Shown here in pieces: positions 37,205 through 45,833 of a stretch of 64,000 nucleotides of DNA. The translations under genes and the position numbers were made by a program. How positions within the stretch are numbered: position 1 is the stretch's first letter; the number at the start of each line of letters is the position of its first letter. The DNA is from Mycoplana rhizolycopersici. Its GTDB lineage: Bacteria; Pseudomonadota; Alphaproteobacteria; Rhizobiales; Rhizobiaceae. The stretch spans positions 1-64,000 of the forward strand of contig NZ_JABXYK010000001.1 in NCBI RefSeq assembly GCF_013378445.1, read 5' to 3'. The notes beneath the pieces were generated by a model that worked only from the letters and a program-made list of their open reading frames with translations, was not told the DNA's origin and searched no databases.

Positions 37205-37717
37205 ATGTCCATCGCCCTCGCCAACCGCTCCGCCCTTCCCTTCGCCCTTCTCCTGACCGTCGGCATGGCGGCGACGGTTGGCGGCGCGCTCGGCTTCGAG
37301 CATATCGGCGGCTATATTCCCTGCGCGCTGTGCCTGCTGCAGCGGCTGCCCTACTACTACGGTATCCCCGTTGCGCTGCTTGCGACCCTGTCCGCCGCGC
37401 TCGGCGGCCCGCCCTGGCTGACCCGCGCGCTGCTCCTCGTCGCCGGCGTCATGATGCTGGTCGGCGCCGGGCTCGGCGTCTATCACGCCGGAGCGGAATG
37501 GGGCTTCTGGGAAGGGCCCTCGACCTGCGCCACCACCGCGCAAGGGGTCACGCAGAATGCCGGTGACCTGCTCGGCGATCTCGACGCCAAGAAGCCGCCG
37601 TCCTGCACCGAGGCATCGCTCCGCTTCCTCGGCCTTTCCTTCGCCGGCTGGAACGTCATCGCGAGCCTGATCCTGGCCGCGATCGCCTTCAAGGGTATTT
37701 CGACGAAGAAGAGCTAA
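37205..37717 (+). CDS. dsbB: Disulfide bond formation protein B (DsbB type)
   Basis: A 170-residue inner-membrane oxidase that reoxidises DsbA, passing electrons to quinone. Four hydrophobic segments are present. The first periplasmic pair is C40-x-x-C43 (PCALC) and the second pair is C108 and C134, as in the family. The GVYHAGAEWGFWEGP loop is a conserved rhizobial feature. It starts 15 bases after the yqaA-like gene and converges with the HNH gene. No dsbA is in the window. Confidence 0.9.
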   Translation: MSIALANRSALPFALLLTVGMAATVGGALGFEHIGGYIPCALCLLQRLPYYYGIPVALLATLSAALGGPPWLTRALLLVAGVMMLVGAGLGVYHAGAEWGFWEGPSTCATTAQGVTQNAGDLLGDLDAKKPPSCTEASLRFLGLSFAGWNVIASLILAAIAFKGISTKKS

Positions 37718-37780
37718 GCCAAAGCCGCAACCTGGCGCCATGAAGGTGAAGCCAGATCGGTGAACGGATGCCAGCCCTGT

Positions 37781-38338
37781 TCAGGGCTGCAGCTCGACAT
37801 CCCAGTAGAGATAGTCCATCCAGCTTTCGTGCAGGTAGTTGGGCGGAAACAGCCGGCCGTTGTTGTGGAGATCCTGAACCGTCGGCTGATAGGGCCGCTG
37901 GTGTGGGAACATCCCCGCCTGCTTCGGGAGCTTGCTGCCCTTGCGCAGGTTGCACGGCGAGCAGGCGGCGACCACGTTGCACCAGGTCGTCTCACCGCCG
38001 TGGGCGCGCGGGATGACGTGGTCGAAGGTCAGGTCATCAGGCGAACTGCAATACTGGCACTCGAACTTGTCCCGCAGAAACACGTTGAAGCGGGTAAACG
38101 CCGGATGGCGCGAAGGCTGCACGTAGGTCTTGAGGCTGACGACACTCGGCAGGCGCATCGTGAAGCTCGGCGAGGACACCGAGTGCTCGTATTCGGCAAT
38201 AATGTTCACACGGTCAAGAAAGACCGCCTTGATCGCGTCCTGCCAGGACCACAGCGACAAGGGGTAATAGCTCAAAGGCCTGTAGTCAGCGTTCAAAACG
38301 AGCGCCGGCAGGGCCTGTGGGGAAACTGAAATCGTCAA
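37781..38338 (-). CDS. HNH endonuclease family protein
   Basis: A 185-residue protein with an HNH motif: CQYCSSPDDLTFDHVIPRAHGG followed by CNVVAACSPCNLRKG. The zinc-binding Cys pairs and the His-Asn-His core (DHV, CN, CNLRK) are intact. Such proteins are DNA nucleases. This subgroup is conserved in rhizobia and not tied to phage or restriction genes here. The start is TTG at 38338 with AGGAG upstream. The alkA-like terminator lies between it and the glycosylase gene on the same strand. Confidence 0.85.
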   Translation of the reverse strand: MTISVSPQALPALVLNADYRPLSYYPLSLWSWQDAIKAVFLDRVNIIAEYEHSVSSPSFTMRLPSVVSLKTYVQPSRHPAFTRFNVFLRDKFECQYCSSPDDLTFDHVIPRAHGGETTWCNVVAACSPCNLRKGSKLPKQAGMFPHQRPYQPTVQDLHNNGRLFPPNYLHESWMDYLYWDVELQP

Positions 38339-38405
38339 GTGATTCTCCTGACCGATTCGGCATCTGCACCTCTATATTAGGCCCGTTGTTACAGCATTGT
38401 GAAGC

Positions 38406-38432
38406 CGGAAAGAAAAAGCGCCGGACGCTTTT
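38406..38432 (-). terminator. Terminator after the DNA glycosylase gene
   Basis: On the minus strand an AAAAGCG/CGCTTTT stem (38414-38420 with 38426-38432) with a 5-base loop is followed by TTCTTT. It separates the glycosylase gene from the HNH gene downstream. Confidence 0.75.
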
Positions 38433-38459
38433 AGCCCTTTGCAACCCTTTCGGGAAGGC

Positions 38460-39110
38460 TCAGCCGATCGGAGCGCCGTCGCGGCGCATTTCGCGCGCAT
38501 AATAGGCCCAGAAAAGCCGCGCCGAGACCCCCCGCCAGGGCGACCAGAGCTGCGCAATTTCGTCGAGTTCGACCTGCGAAGGCCGCACCGGCAGGCCAAG
38601 CGCGTGCGCGACCGCATTCTGAAGCGCAATATCGCCAGATGGAAAGATATCCGGATGACCGGCGCAGAAGAGCAGATAGACCTCCGCCGTCCACCGCCCG
38701 ATTCCCTTGATCGAGGTTAGCGAGCGGATCGCGGCCATCGCATCCATGTGGCAGATGGCATCGAGGTCGACGTCGCCGCGGTCGACGGCTTCCGCCACCC
38801 GCCGCAGCGTCTCCGCCTTGGCACGCGACAGCCCGGCCGCGCGGTTGTCCGCCTCCGTCAGGCTGAGCACGTGATGCGGGGTGATGTCGCCAGCTATCTG
38901 TTCGAGCTTGCGCCAGATGGCGTCCGCGCTGGCGCGCGAGACCATCTGCGACACGATGATGCCTGCAAGCCCGCGGTAGCCGGGATCTTGCCGGCGAAGC
39001 GGCACCGGGCCTGCCTTGTCGATGACCTGGAACAGGCGCGCATCGAGCAGCGCCAGGTCGACCAGGCCGGCGGCAACGTCCGCCTGCGTTCGGATCATGT
39101 GCAGTTGCAT
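38460..39110 (-). CDS. DNA-3-methyladenine glycosylase (HhH-GPD, AlkA-like)
   Basis: A 216-residue base-excision repair glycosylase that removes alkylated bases. The helix-hairpin-helix segment SLTSIKGIGRWTAEVYLLF spans about 130-149 and the catalytic Asp is at 160 in PSGD, as in AlkA. The N-terminal region is short, so it is a minimal AlkA2-type enzyme. ATG at 39110 fits; the frame is open further upstream but crosses the divergent gluQ region. It diverges from gluQ across about 79 bases. Confidence 0.9.
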   Translation of the reverse strand: MQLHMIRTQADVAAGLVDLALLDARLFQVIDKAGPVPLRRQDPGYRGLAGIIVSQMVSRASADAIWRKLEQIAGDITPHHVLSLTEADNRAAGLSRAKAETLRRVAEAVDRGDVDLDAICHMDAMAAIRSLTSIKGIGRWTAEVYLLFCAGHPDIFPSGDIALQNAVAHALGLPVRPSQVELDEIAQLWSPWRGVSARLFWAYYAREMRRDGAPIG

Positions 39111-39189
39111 GGCATTCCCATCGCGTCGAACCGCGTTTCGCCCCTGCCGCCCCATTGGCGGCCGCGCCGGTTTCGTGCATGAAAATCTG

Positions 39190-40113
39190 ATGGATTCGCC
39201 GTTGTCAAAGCAAGCCGTCTTTCGTTTTGCCCCGAGCCCGAACGGGCTCCTGCATCTCGGCCACGCCTATTCCGCCATCCTCAACCGCAACATGGCCGCG
39301 GCTTGCGACGGGCGCCTCCTGCTGCGCATCGAGGATATCGATACCGTGCGTTGCAGGCCAGAATATGAAGACGCGATTTATAGAGACCTGCATTGGCTCG
39401 GGATCGACTGGGAGCGTCCGGTCCGGCGCCAGTCGGACCACTTCCCCTTCTATCAGCATGCGCTGGAGGACTTGATCGGCCGCGGGCTCGCCTATCCCGC
39501 CTTTCTCAGCCGTGGCGAAGTGCGAGAGCGCGTCGCCGCCAGCGAGGCTTCGGGAAGGCCTTGGCCGCGCGATCCGGACGGCGCGCCATGCTATCCGATC
39601 GAACAGCGCGATCTCGATCCGGCCCTTGCGCGGCAGTGGATCGAAGACGGGCGGCAGCACGCCTGGCGGCTCAACATGGATGCCGCGATTGCTGCAGCCG
39701 AAGCCCGGCTCGGCGATCACCCGCTGCAATGGCAGGAGACCGGTGCCGGCCCCGAGGGGGAGACCGGGCAGGTGATGGCGCAACCGCAGCGCTGGGGCGA
39801 CGTCATCCTGTCGCGACCGGACGCCCCTTCGAGCTACCACCTCTCCGTCTCGCTCGACGACGCGGCGCAGCACGTCACCCATGTGGTGCGCGGCCAGGAC
39901 CTCTTCCATGCAACGTCGGTCCACAGGCTGCTGCAGGTGCTGCTCGGCCTGCCCCAGCCCGTCTACCGTCATCACGGGCTGGTACTGGGCGAAGACGGGC
40001 GGAAGCTTTCGAAAAGCAACCGCGACACCGGGATTGCCGCCTATCGCGAGAAGGGGCTGCTACCGGCGGACCTCTGCCTGCTGCTCGCGCGCGATGGCCT
40101 CGTCCTCGATTGA
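39190..40113 (+). CDS. gluQ: Glutamyl-Q tRNA(Asp) synthetase
   Basis: A truncated glutamyl-tRNA synthetase paralogue that attaches glutamate to queuosine in tRNA-Asp. The 307-residue product has the class I signatures HLGH (22-25) and KLSKS (about 273-277) and lacks the anticodon-binding domain, which is why it is shorter than GltX. ATG at 39190 fits the family start. Its last 54 bases overlap the convergent YihY gene on the opposite strand. Confidence 0.93.
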   Translation: MDSPLSKQAVFRFAPSPNGLLHLGHAYSAILNRNMAAACDGRLLLRIEDIDTVRCRPEYEDAIYRDLHWLGIDWERPVRRQSDHFPFYQHALEDLIGRGLAYPAFLSRGEVRERVAASEASGRPWPRDPDGAPCYPIEQRDLDPALARQWIEDGRQHAWRLNMDAAIAAAEARLGDHPLQWQETGAGPEGETGQVMAQPQRWGDVILSRPDAPSSYHLSVSLDDAAQHVTHVVRGQDLFHATSVHRLLQVLLGLPQPVYRHHGLVLGEDGRKLSKSNRDTGIAAYREKGLLPADLCLLLARDGLVLD

Positions 40114-41001
40114 GGCCGGCTCGTCCCCGACAGCTTTCCTGCCGCGAATGCGATCGAGGATGAGGTGCTTGACGCGGTACTTCAGAAGCGCGGCGTTAAT
40201 CTCAGCCCCGAGGATGAAGATCACCCCGACGATATAGAGGAAGACCAATGCGATCATGATCGACGCCAGGCCCGCATAGGTCTTTACATAGGTCGAGAAG
40301 GCGGCGAGGTAGGAGGCGAATACATAGGCGCCGATCGTCCAGGCCGCGAGCGTCAGTACGATCCCGGGCAGCACGTCGGCAATCCGGCGATGGCCGGCGG
40401 GAAGCCACAGATGCGCGATCAGAAGTCCGACGAAAAGCACCATCAGGGTGCCGAACAGACCCCATTCCAGGACCAGCGAGTAAACATAGCCGAGCCAGGG
40501 AATCCATTGGTCCGTCGCGCGCACGGCCAGCGGCGCCGCGACGAGCACGATGCTGATCGCCGCCAGCGCGACCACCCCGAGCACGACGAAGCCGAGACTT
40601 GCCAGGCGCGTCACATACCACCAGCGCGTTTCGGTGACACGGTAGGCCCGGTTCAGGGACACCCGAAGCGCCTCGACGCCATTGGACGCGAAATACGCCG
40701 CCGCCAGCACCGACACCGTCGCCAGTCCGCCGCGCGGGATCGTCAGCACGGCAACGACCTCGCGCGAGATCGGATCGGCGATCGACGCCGGCCAGGTATC
40801 GAAGATGAGGTGGACGGCGGTGTCGGCAAACTGGTCGGCGCCCAGAAAGGTGCCAAGCGCCGTGCCGAAAATCAGGAAAGGAAATATGGCAAGAAGCGTC
40901 GACAAGGCCACGTGGCTCGCCATTGCCCAGCCGTCGTCTTCGGTGAAATGCCAGATCGCATCGAACACGACCTTGTAGACGAGGCGTAGAGCGGTCGGCA
41001 T
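40060..41001 (-). CDS. YihY/virulence factor BrkB family membrane protein
   Basis: A 313-residue inner-membrane protein with about six hydrophobic segments. It carries the family motif VALSTLLAIFPFLIF near the N-terminus and the GAEINAALLKYRV end motif. Family members are called BrkB or UPF0761, and a ribonuclease BN role proposed early has been withdrawn. Function is unknown. Its 3' end overlaps the gluQ 3' end by 54 bases on the other strand. A 12-bp TCCCGATCGGGA palindrome (41024-41035) sits just upstream of its start. Confidence 0.85.
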   Translation of the reverse strand: MPTALRLVYKVVFDAIWHFTEDDGWAMASHVALSTLLAIFPFLIFGTALGTFLGADQFADTAVHLIFDTWPASIADPISREVVAVLTIPRGGLATVSVLAAAYFASNGVEALRVSLNRAYRVTETRWWYVTRLASLGFVVLGVVALAAISIVLVAAPLAVRATDQWIPWLGYVYSLVLEWGLFGTLMVLFVGLLIAHLWLPAGHRRIADVLPGIVLTLAAWTIGAYVFASYLAAFSTYVKTYAGLASIMIALVFLYIVGVIFILGAEINAALLKYRVKHLILDRIRGRKAVGDEPASIEDEAIAREQQAEVRR

Positions 41002-41023
41002 TTCTCATCCCGTTTGCTGGCCC

Positions 41024-41035
41024 TCCCGATCGGGA
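41024..41035. promoter_or_regulatory. 12-bp palindrome in the YihY/SDR divergent region
   Basis: TCCCGATCGGGA is a perfect palindrome midway between the divergent starts of the YihY gene (41001) and the SDR gene (41108). It could be an operator or chance. Confidence 0.3.
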
Positions 41036-41107
41036 CGGTCTTTTTGGCGCAATTGTCAGCGCCCGGTGAATATGGGAAACGAAACTGAATTTGTACAGGA
41101 AATGCAA

Positions 41108-41953
41108 ATGGCAGAACTCGTTTCCACGGCTAGAACGATCATCGTCACGGGGTGTTCCTCCGGCATCGGTGCCCATTGCGCACGCGCGCTCAAGGCGGAC
41201 GGGTGGCGCGTTTTCGCCACGGTCCGCAACGAAGCGGACCGCTCCCCTTTGGAAGCCGAAGGCATCGAGACCTTCATCATGGACTATACCGATGGCGGCT
41301 CGATCGAAGCGCTCGTCGATTCGGTCCTTGAGCGCACTGGTGGACGGATCGACGCGCTGTTCAATAACGGCGCCTACGGGCAGGCAGGCGCCGTGGAAGA
41401 CCTGCCCGTTCAGGCACTGCGCCAGCAGTTCGAGACCAACGTCTTCGGCTGGCATGACCTGACGCGCCGCGTCATCCCGGCAATGCGCCGACAGGGCCAC
41501 GGCCGCATCGTGCAGTGCTCCTCCATTCTGGGCATCGTGCCCTATCGCTGGCGCGGCGCCTACAATGCATCGAAGTTCGCACTCGAGGGTCTGTCGCTGA
41601 CGCTGCGAATGGAGCTTGCAGGCTCCGGGATCCAGGTCAGCCTGATCGAACCGGGCCCGATCGAATCTCGTTTCACCGCGAATGCCGTCGCCCACATCGA
41701 GCGAAACATAGATCTGGAACACTCGGTCCACGCCGAGGAATACCGACGGCAGATGCGCCGTCTGCGCGGCGAAAGCAGGCCTTCGCCCGGCAAGCTCGGT
41801 CCGGACGCGGTCTATCGCGTCCTCAGACATGCACTCGAAGCCAGAACGGCGCGTCCGCACTACATCGTCACCTCGCCCGCGAAAAAAGGGGCGCTTCTGA
41901 AGAAGCTGCTACCGGCGGCGTTGTTCTATCGCATTATCGGCAGGCTCGGATGA
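41108..41953 (+). CDS. Short-chain dehydrogenase/reductase, retinol/17-beta type
   Basis: A 281-residue SDR with the cofactor motif TGCSSGIG (14-21), the NNGAYGQAGAVED segment and the catalytic YNASK. The long C-terminal tail with positively charged helices matches the SDR group related to 17-beta-hydroxysteroid or retinol dehydrogenases, whose substrates in bacteria are unknown. ATG at 41108 has AGGA upstream, and other in-frame starts exist at 41072 and 41102. It is divergent from the YihY gene. Confidence 0.88.
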   Translation: MAELVSTARTIIVTGCSSGIGAHCARALKADGWRVFATVRNEADRSPLEAEGIETFIMDYTDGGSIEALVDSVLERTGGRIDALFNNGAYGQAGAVEDLPVQALRQQFETNVFGWHDLTRRVIPAMRRQGHGRIVQCSSILGIVPYRWRGAYNASKFALEGLSLTLRMELAGSGIQVSLIEPGPIESRFTANAVAHIERNIDLEHSVHAEEYRRQMRRLRGESRPSPGKLGPDAVYRVLRHALEARTARPHYIVTSPAKKGALLKKLLPAALFYRIIGRLG

Positions 41954-42035
41954 GTGGCACACGGCCAACCAAACAGCTTCCGAGCACACAAAACAATTTC
42001 TGGACATAACTCTCGCAACAGCGGATTCTCGACAG

Positions 42036-42239
42036 ATGTCAACAATTCTTACCTATCTCACGCTCTTCGTCATGGGCCTTGTTGCAATCGTGCTGATTCG
42101 CGGCCTGGCGAACATGCTCAAGGGCGGCAGCGGCAACAAATCCAACAAGCTCATGCAGATGCGAATCGTCCTGCAGGCGGTCGCCATCGTGCTCATCATG
42201 CTGACGCTGTGGGTGACCGGCGGCGGCCGGCCGTCCTGA
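42036..42239 (+). CDS. Twin-transmembrane protein, HIG1-like
   Basis: A 67-residue protein with two hydrophobic helices (about 5-25 and 44-62) joined by a polar, Gly/Lys-rich loop. The LMQMRIVLQAVAIVLIMLTLW segment resembles the second helix of HIG1-domain proteins, which stabilise respiratory complexes. The match is by eye only. It starts 10 bases before the adenosyltransferase gene (stop at 42239, next start at 42250), so they probably share a transcript. Confidence 0.7.
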   Translation: MSTILTYLTLFVMGLVAIVLIRGLANMLKGGSGNKSNKLMQMRIVLQAVAIVLIMLTLWVTGGGRPS

Positions 42240-42249
42240 GGTTTGCTCC

Positions 42250-42828
42250 ATGGTCAAGCTGAACAAGATCTACACCCGCACGGGCGACGACGGCACGACG
42301 GGCCTGGTCGCCGGCCCGCGCCGCAAGAAATACGACGCGCGCGTCGAGGCCTATGGCGAGGTCGACGAGACCAATTCGCTGGTGGGCGCTGCACGCCAGC
42401 ATACCGCAGGCTTTTCCGATCTGGACCGCATGCTGATGCGGATCCAGAACGACCTCTTCGATCTCGGCGCCGACCTGGCGACGCCCGACACCGGCGAGGT
42501 GCTGCAATACGAGCCGTTGCGCATCGTCAAGACACAGGTCGAGAGGCTCGAAAACGAGATCGACGCGCTGAATGCGGACCTGTCGCCGTTGCGCTCCTTC
42601 GTGCTTCCCGGCGGAACGGCAGGTGCCGCGGCGCTGCACGTGGCAAGGACGGTTGCCCGGCGCGCGGAGCGGCGGATCGTCGAGCTCGATGCGATCGACG
42701 GCGAGACTGTCTCACCGGAGGCTATTGCCTACATCAACCGTCTGTCCGATTTTCTCTTCGTCGCCGCCCGCTGGATCAATGACAAGGGTGCGATCGACGT
42801 TCTCTGGGTGCCGGGCCAGAACAGGTAG
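42250..42828 (+). CDS. ATP:cob(I)alamin adenosyltransferase, PduO type
   Basis: A 192-residue PduO-type enzyme that adenosylates cobalamin for use by B12-dependent enzymes. The family motifs TRTGDDGTTGL at the N-terminus, EVDETNSLVG, and the C-terminal SDFLFVAARW block are intact. No other cobalamin gene is near. It follows a two-helix small protein by 10 bases and precedes a rhomboid protease by 31 bases. Confidence 0.93.
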   Translation: MVKLNKIYTRTGDDGTTGLVAGPRRKKYDARVEAYGEVDETNSLVGAARQHTAGFSDLDRMLMRIQNDLFDLGADLATPDTGEVLQYEPLRIVKTQVERLENEIDALNADLSPLRSFVLPGGTAGAAALHVARTVARRAERRIVELDAIDGETVSPEAIAYINRLSDFLFVAARWINDKGAIDVLWVPGQNR

Positions 42829-42859
42829 GGGCTGAAGCAAGCCGAGGGGATGGGGCCGC

Positions 42860-43645
42860 ATGTTCATACCGTTGCATGACAGGAACTCGCTGAAGTACAT
42901 AAAGGCGCAATACGTCACGATCGGCCTGATCCTGGTCAAGGTGGCGGTGTGGCTGGTGGCGGGCCTTGCGGCAAGCCAGGCGTTTTCCGACGAAACCGTG
43001 GTCGGGCTCGGATACATCCCGGCCGTCGTCTTCGGCTATGCCAACCTTGAGCCGGGACTCGTGCTCGTACCGGAAGACGCGACCTATATCACCTATGCCT
43101 TCATCCATACCGATTTCCTGCACCTCGCCTCCAACATGCTGTTTCTCTGGGTCTTCGGGGACAATGTTGAGGACGCACTCGGCCACTTCCGCTTTCTCGT
43201 CTTCTACCTCGCCTGCGCTGCAGCCGGCGCGCTCGTCCACGGGCTGATCCAGCCCGCCTCGGAAGCGCCACTGATTGGCGCGTCGGGGGCGATTTCCGGC
43301 GTGGTGGCAGCCTATCTACTGCTGCATCCGAAGGTACGCGTCTGGGTGCTCGTCTTCTTCCGCTTTCCCCTGCCGCTGCCGGCAGCCGTTCCCCTGGTCC
43401 TTTGGGTCGGACAGCAGTTCTACATGCTGTTCCTCGATCCGAGCGGCGGCGTGTCCTGGGGCGCCCATGTCGGCGGCATCATTGCCGGCGGGGTTCTCGT
43501 GGTCTTCCTGAGGCGGCGCGGCGTGCCGCTGTTCGACCGTACCGTCGTGACGCCCAACGCGGTGCAACATAAGGAAGCGACCCCGACACGGGCGTTGGAG
43601 AAGCGCCAAACCTCCTCCGTCCCGCCCATCCGCTGGGGCAGATGA
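42860..43645 (+). CDS. Rhomboid family intramembrane serine protease
   Basis: A 261-residue membrane protease with about six hydrophobic segments. The catalytic dyad is present: Ser142 in GASGAISG and His203 in GAHVGG. A conserved HTDFLHLASNM segment (about 83-93) sits in the first helices, as in rhomboids. Substrates cannot be told from sequence. ATG at 42860 follows GGGGATGGGG. The gene's stop is 18 bases before an 18-bp inverted repeat. Confidence 0.92.
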   Translation: MFIPLHDRNSLKYIKAQYVTIGLILVKVAVWLVAGLAASQAFSDETVVGLGYIPAVVFGYANLEPGLVLVPEDATYITYAFIHTDFLHLASNMLFLWVFGDNVEDALGHFRFLVFYLACAAAGALVHGLIQPASEAPLIGASGAISGVVAAYLLLHPKVRVWVLVFFRFPLPLPAAVPLVLWVGQQFYMLFLDPSGGVSWGAHVGGIIAGGVLVVFLRRRGVPLFDRTVVTPNAVQHKEATPTRALEKRQTSSVPPIRWGR

Positions 43646-43662
43646 TTCCCTTGCGTGGGATA

Positions 43663-43706
43663 TGTGCCATTGATTGACGTTGATGTGCACGTCAATCAAT
43701 GGCACA
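43663..43706. repeat. Perfect 18-bp inverted repeat upstream of etfB
   Basis: The arms 43663-43680 and 43689-43706 are exact reverse complements with an 8-base spacer. The core TTGATTGACGT/ACGTCAATCAA resembles degradation-pathway operators (TetR, MerR or LiuR type) as much as a hairpin. No T-run follows, so it is not a standard terminator. It lies 128 bases before etfB and about 30 bases before a candidate promoter. Confidence 0.75.
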
Positions 43707-43735
43707 GGTTTCTCCGCAAGAGCCCGTCGAAAGAA

Positions 43736-43763
43736 TTGAACTTGGGCAAAAAACGCGTATCGA
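43736..43763 (+). promoter_or_regulatory. Candidate etfB promoter
   Basis: TTGAAC (43736-43741) and TATCGA (43758-43763) are spaced by 16 bases and lie about 70 bases before the etfB start, downstream of the 18-bp inverted repeat. Confidence 0.4.
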
Positions 43764-43833
43764 TGTCGCCAACCGACAATCGGACCGCGACGGGATGGCG
43801 CAATTTCCCACCCGGGCATTGGAAGGAGAAGCC

Positions 43834-44583
43834 ATGAAAATTCTGGTCCCCGTGAAGCGGGTCGTCGACTACAACGTGAAGATCCGCGTGAAGGCGGATG
43901 GTTCGGGCGTCGAGCTTGCGAACGTGAAGATGTCGATGAACCCGTTCGACGAGATTTCCGTTGAAGAAGCGCTTCGGCTGAAGGAAGCCGGCAAGGCTGC
44001 GGAAGTGGTGGTCGTATCGATCGGCCCGGCCAAGGCCGAGGAGACGCTGCGCACGGCCCTTGCCATGGGGGCGGACCGCGCCGTGCTGGTCGAGACGGAC
44101 GACGCCGTCGAGCCGCTCGCCGTGGCGAAGATCCTGAAAGGTGTGGCCGAAGCCGAAAAGCCCGGCCTGATCATCGTCGGCAAGCAGGCGATCGACGACG
44201 ATTCGAACCAGACCGGCCAGATGCTGTCGGCGCTGCTCGGCTGGGCCCAGGGCACCTTTGCCTCGAAGATCGAGCTCGGCGAGGGCAAGGCCAAGGTCAC
44301 CCGCGAGGTCGATGGCGGCCTGCAGACGATCGAGGTCAAGCTTCCCGCAGTCGTCACCACCGACCTGCGCCTGAACGAGCCGCGCTACGCCTCGCTGCCC
44401 AACATCATGAAGGCGAAGAAGAAGCCGCTCGACAAGAAGAGCCCGGCCGACTTCGGCGTCGACACCGCGCCGCGGCTGAAGGTGCTCAAGACCGAGGAAC
44501 CTTCGGGCCGCAAGGCGGGCGTCAAGGTCAAGTCGGTGGCCGAACTGGTCGAGAAGCTGAAGACCGAAGCCGGCGTGCTTTGA
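43834..44583 (+). CDS. etfB: Electron transfer flavoprotein beta subunit
   Basis: AMP-binding subunit of the ETF heterodimer that carries electrons from acyl-CoA and other dehydrogenases to ETF-QO. The 249-residue product carries the ETF-beta motifs [32 protein letters not shown] and the [19 protein letters not shown] nucleotide-binding stretch. ATG at 43834 has GGAAGGAG upstream. The frame is open upstream but does not match the family. A mosaic repeat of about 114 bp lies between it and etfA, an unusual gap for a two-gene operon. Confidence 0.96.
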   Translation: MKILVPVKRVVDYNVKIRVKADGSGVELANVKMSMNPFDEISVEEALRLKEAGKAAEVVVVSIGPAKAEETLRTALAMGADRAVLVETDDAVEPLAVAKILKGVAEAEKPGLIIVGKQAIDDDSNQTGQMLSALLGWAQGTFASKIELGEGKAKVTREVDGGLQTIEVKLPAVVTTDLRLNEPRYASLPNIMKAKKKPLDKKSPADFGVDTAPRLKVLKTEEPSGRKAGVKVKSVAELVEKLKTEAGVL

Positions 44584-44589
44584 CACCCT

Positions 44590-44703
44590 CCGTCATCCCG
44601 GCCTTGCGCCGGGATCCAGCCGCGCCGCGTCGGCGGCGCGAGGGAACCCTCTGCGCGCAAGGACTTGCGCGCGCTGGATGCCGGATCAAGTCCGGCATGA
44701 CGG
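44590..44703. repeat. Rhizobial mosaic palindromic repeat between etfB and etfA
   Basis: The segment opens with CCGTCATCCCGG and closes with CCGGCATGACGGG, with inverted CCAG/CTGG copies inside. Nested hairpins include CCCGGC/GCCGGG (44597-44614), GCGCGCAAG/CTTGCGCGC (44653-44672) and TGCCGGA/TCCGGCA (44679-44697). The design and sequence match the RIME/REP-like elements common in rhizobial intergenic DNA, where a CGTCATNCCGG end recurs. No coding sequence is present. Confidence 0.8.
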
Positions 44704-44772
44704 GATGAACAAGATTGTCGCGCGCCGGTCCGAAGGGAACCGTTGAGCGCAAACAGATAGGGAGACATCATC

Positions 44773-45702
44773 ATGGCCATTCTTCTTCTGGCTGATCACG
44801 ACAACGCCCATCTTTCCGACCAGACCGCCAAGGCGCTGACGGCGGCAACGAAAATCGGTTCCGACGTGCATGTCCTCGTCGCCGGTGCAGGCGCAAAGGC
44901 TGCGGCCGACCAGGCGGCCAAGCTTGCCGGGGTCTCCAAGGTGCTCGTCGCCGAGGACGCAAGCCTCGAAAACAACCTCGCCGAACCGCTGGCGGCCCTG
45001 ATCGTCCAGCTGTCCGGCGCCTATGACGCGATCCTCGCCGCCGCCACCTCGGTCGGCAAGAACGTGATGCCGCGCGTGGCAGCGCTGCTCGACGTCGCCC
45101 AGGTCTCGGAGATCGTCGAGGTGGTTTCGCCCGATACCTTCAAGCGGCCGATCTATGCCGGCAACGCCATCCAGACGGTGCAGTCGACCGATACAAAGAA
45201 GGTGATCACCGTGCGCACGGCAAGCTTCGCCGCCGCGTCCGAAGGCGGCTCGGCTGCCATCGAGACCGTTTCGGCCGCCGCCGATCCGGGCCTGTCCAGC
45301 CATGTCGGCGATGCGCTGTCCTCGTCGGACCGCCCCGAGCTGACGTCGGCCAAGATCATCATCTCTGGCGGCCGCGCGCTCGGCTCGGCGGAGAAGTTCA
45401 AGGAAGTGATCCTGCCCGTGGCCGACAAGCTCGGTGCCGCCGTCGGCGCCTCGCGCGCTGCCGTCGACGCAGGCTACGCGCCGAACGACTGGCAGGTCGG
45501 CCAGACCGGCAAGGTCGTCGCCCCGCAGCTCTACATCGCCTGTGGCATTTCCGGCGCCATCCAGCATCTCGCCGGCATGAAGGATTCGAAGGTCATCGTC
45601 GCCATCAACAAGGACGAGGAGGCGCCGATCTTCCAGGTCGCCGACTACGGCCTCGTCGCAGACCTCTTCGAGGCCCTGCCGGAACTCGAAAAGGCACTCT
45701 GA
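44773..45702 (+). CDS. etfA: Electron transfer flavoprotein alpha subunit
   Basis: FAD-binding subunit of ETF (309 residues). The N-terminal domain with [13 protein letters not shown] is followed by the FAD motif ISGGRALGS and the C-terminal [21 protein letters not shown] block, all as expected. It pairs with EtfB as the matrix-side electron carrier feeding the quinone pool. It follows etfB across a mosaic repeat, and a terminator then separates it from the hydroxybutyryl-CoA dehydrogenase gene. Confidence 0.97.
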   Translation: MAILLLADHDNAHLSDQTAKALTAATKIGSDVHVLVAGAGAKAAADQAAKLAGVSKVLVAEDASLENNLAEPLAALIVQLSGAYDAILAAATSVGKNVMPRVAALLDVAQVSEIVEVVSPDTFKRPIYAGNAIQTVQSTDTKKVITVRTASFAAASEGGSAAIETVSAAADPGLSSHVGDALSSSDRPELTSAKIIISGGRALGSAEKFKEVILPVADKLGAAVGASRAAVDAGYAPNDWQVGQTGKVVAPQLYIACGISGAIQHLAGMKDSKVIVAINKDEEAPIFQVADYGLVADLFEALPELEKAL

Positions 45703-45772
45703 GCGGTTGCGCGACTGCGGCACCGGCGACGAATAATCGCTGGCAAAAAACGTCGCACCCCATTATCACTTC

Positions 45773-45806
45773 ACCGGGTCGACATTCGTCGGCCCGGTTT
45801 TCTTTT
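45773..45806 (+). terminator. Terminator after etfA
   Basis: An 11-bp stem (45773-45783 with 45788-45798, one G-T wobble) with an ATTC loop is followed by TTTCTTTTG. It ends the etfBA transcript about 70 bases after the etfA stop and 36 bases before the next start codon, which implies a separate promoter or controlled read-through for the next gene. Confidence 0.8.
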
Positions 45807-45833
45807 GGGCTTCGGCCAGTCGGTGAGCGGAAA

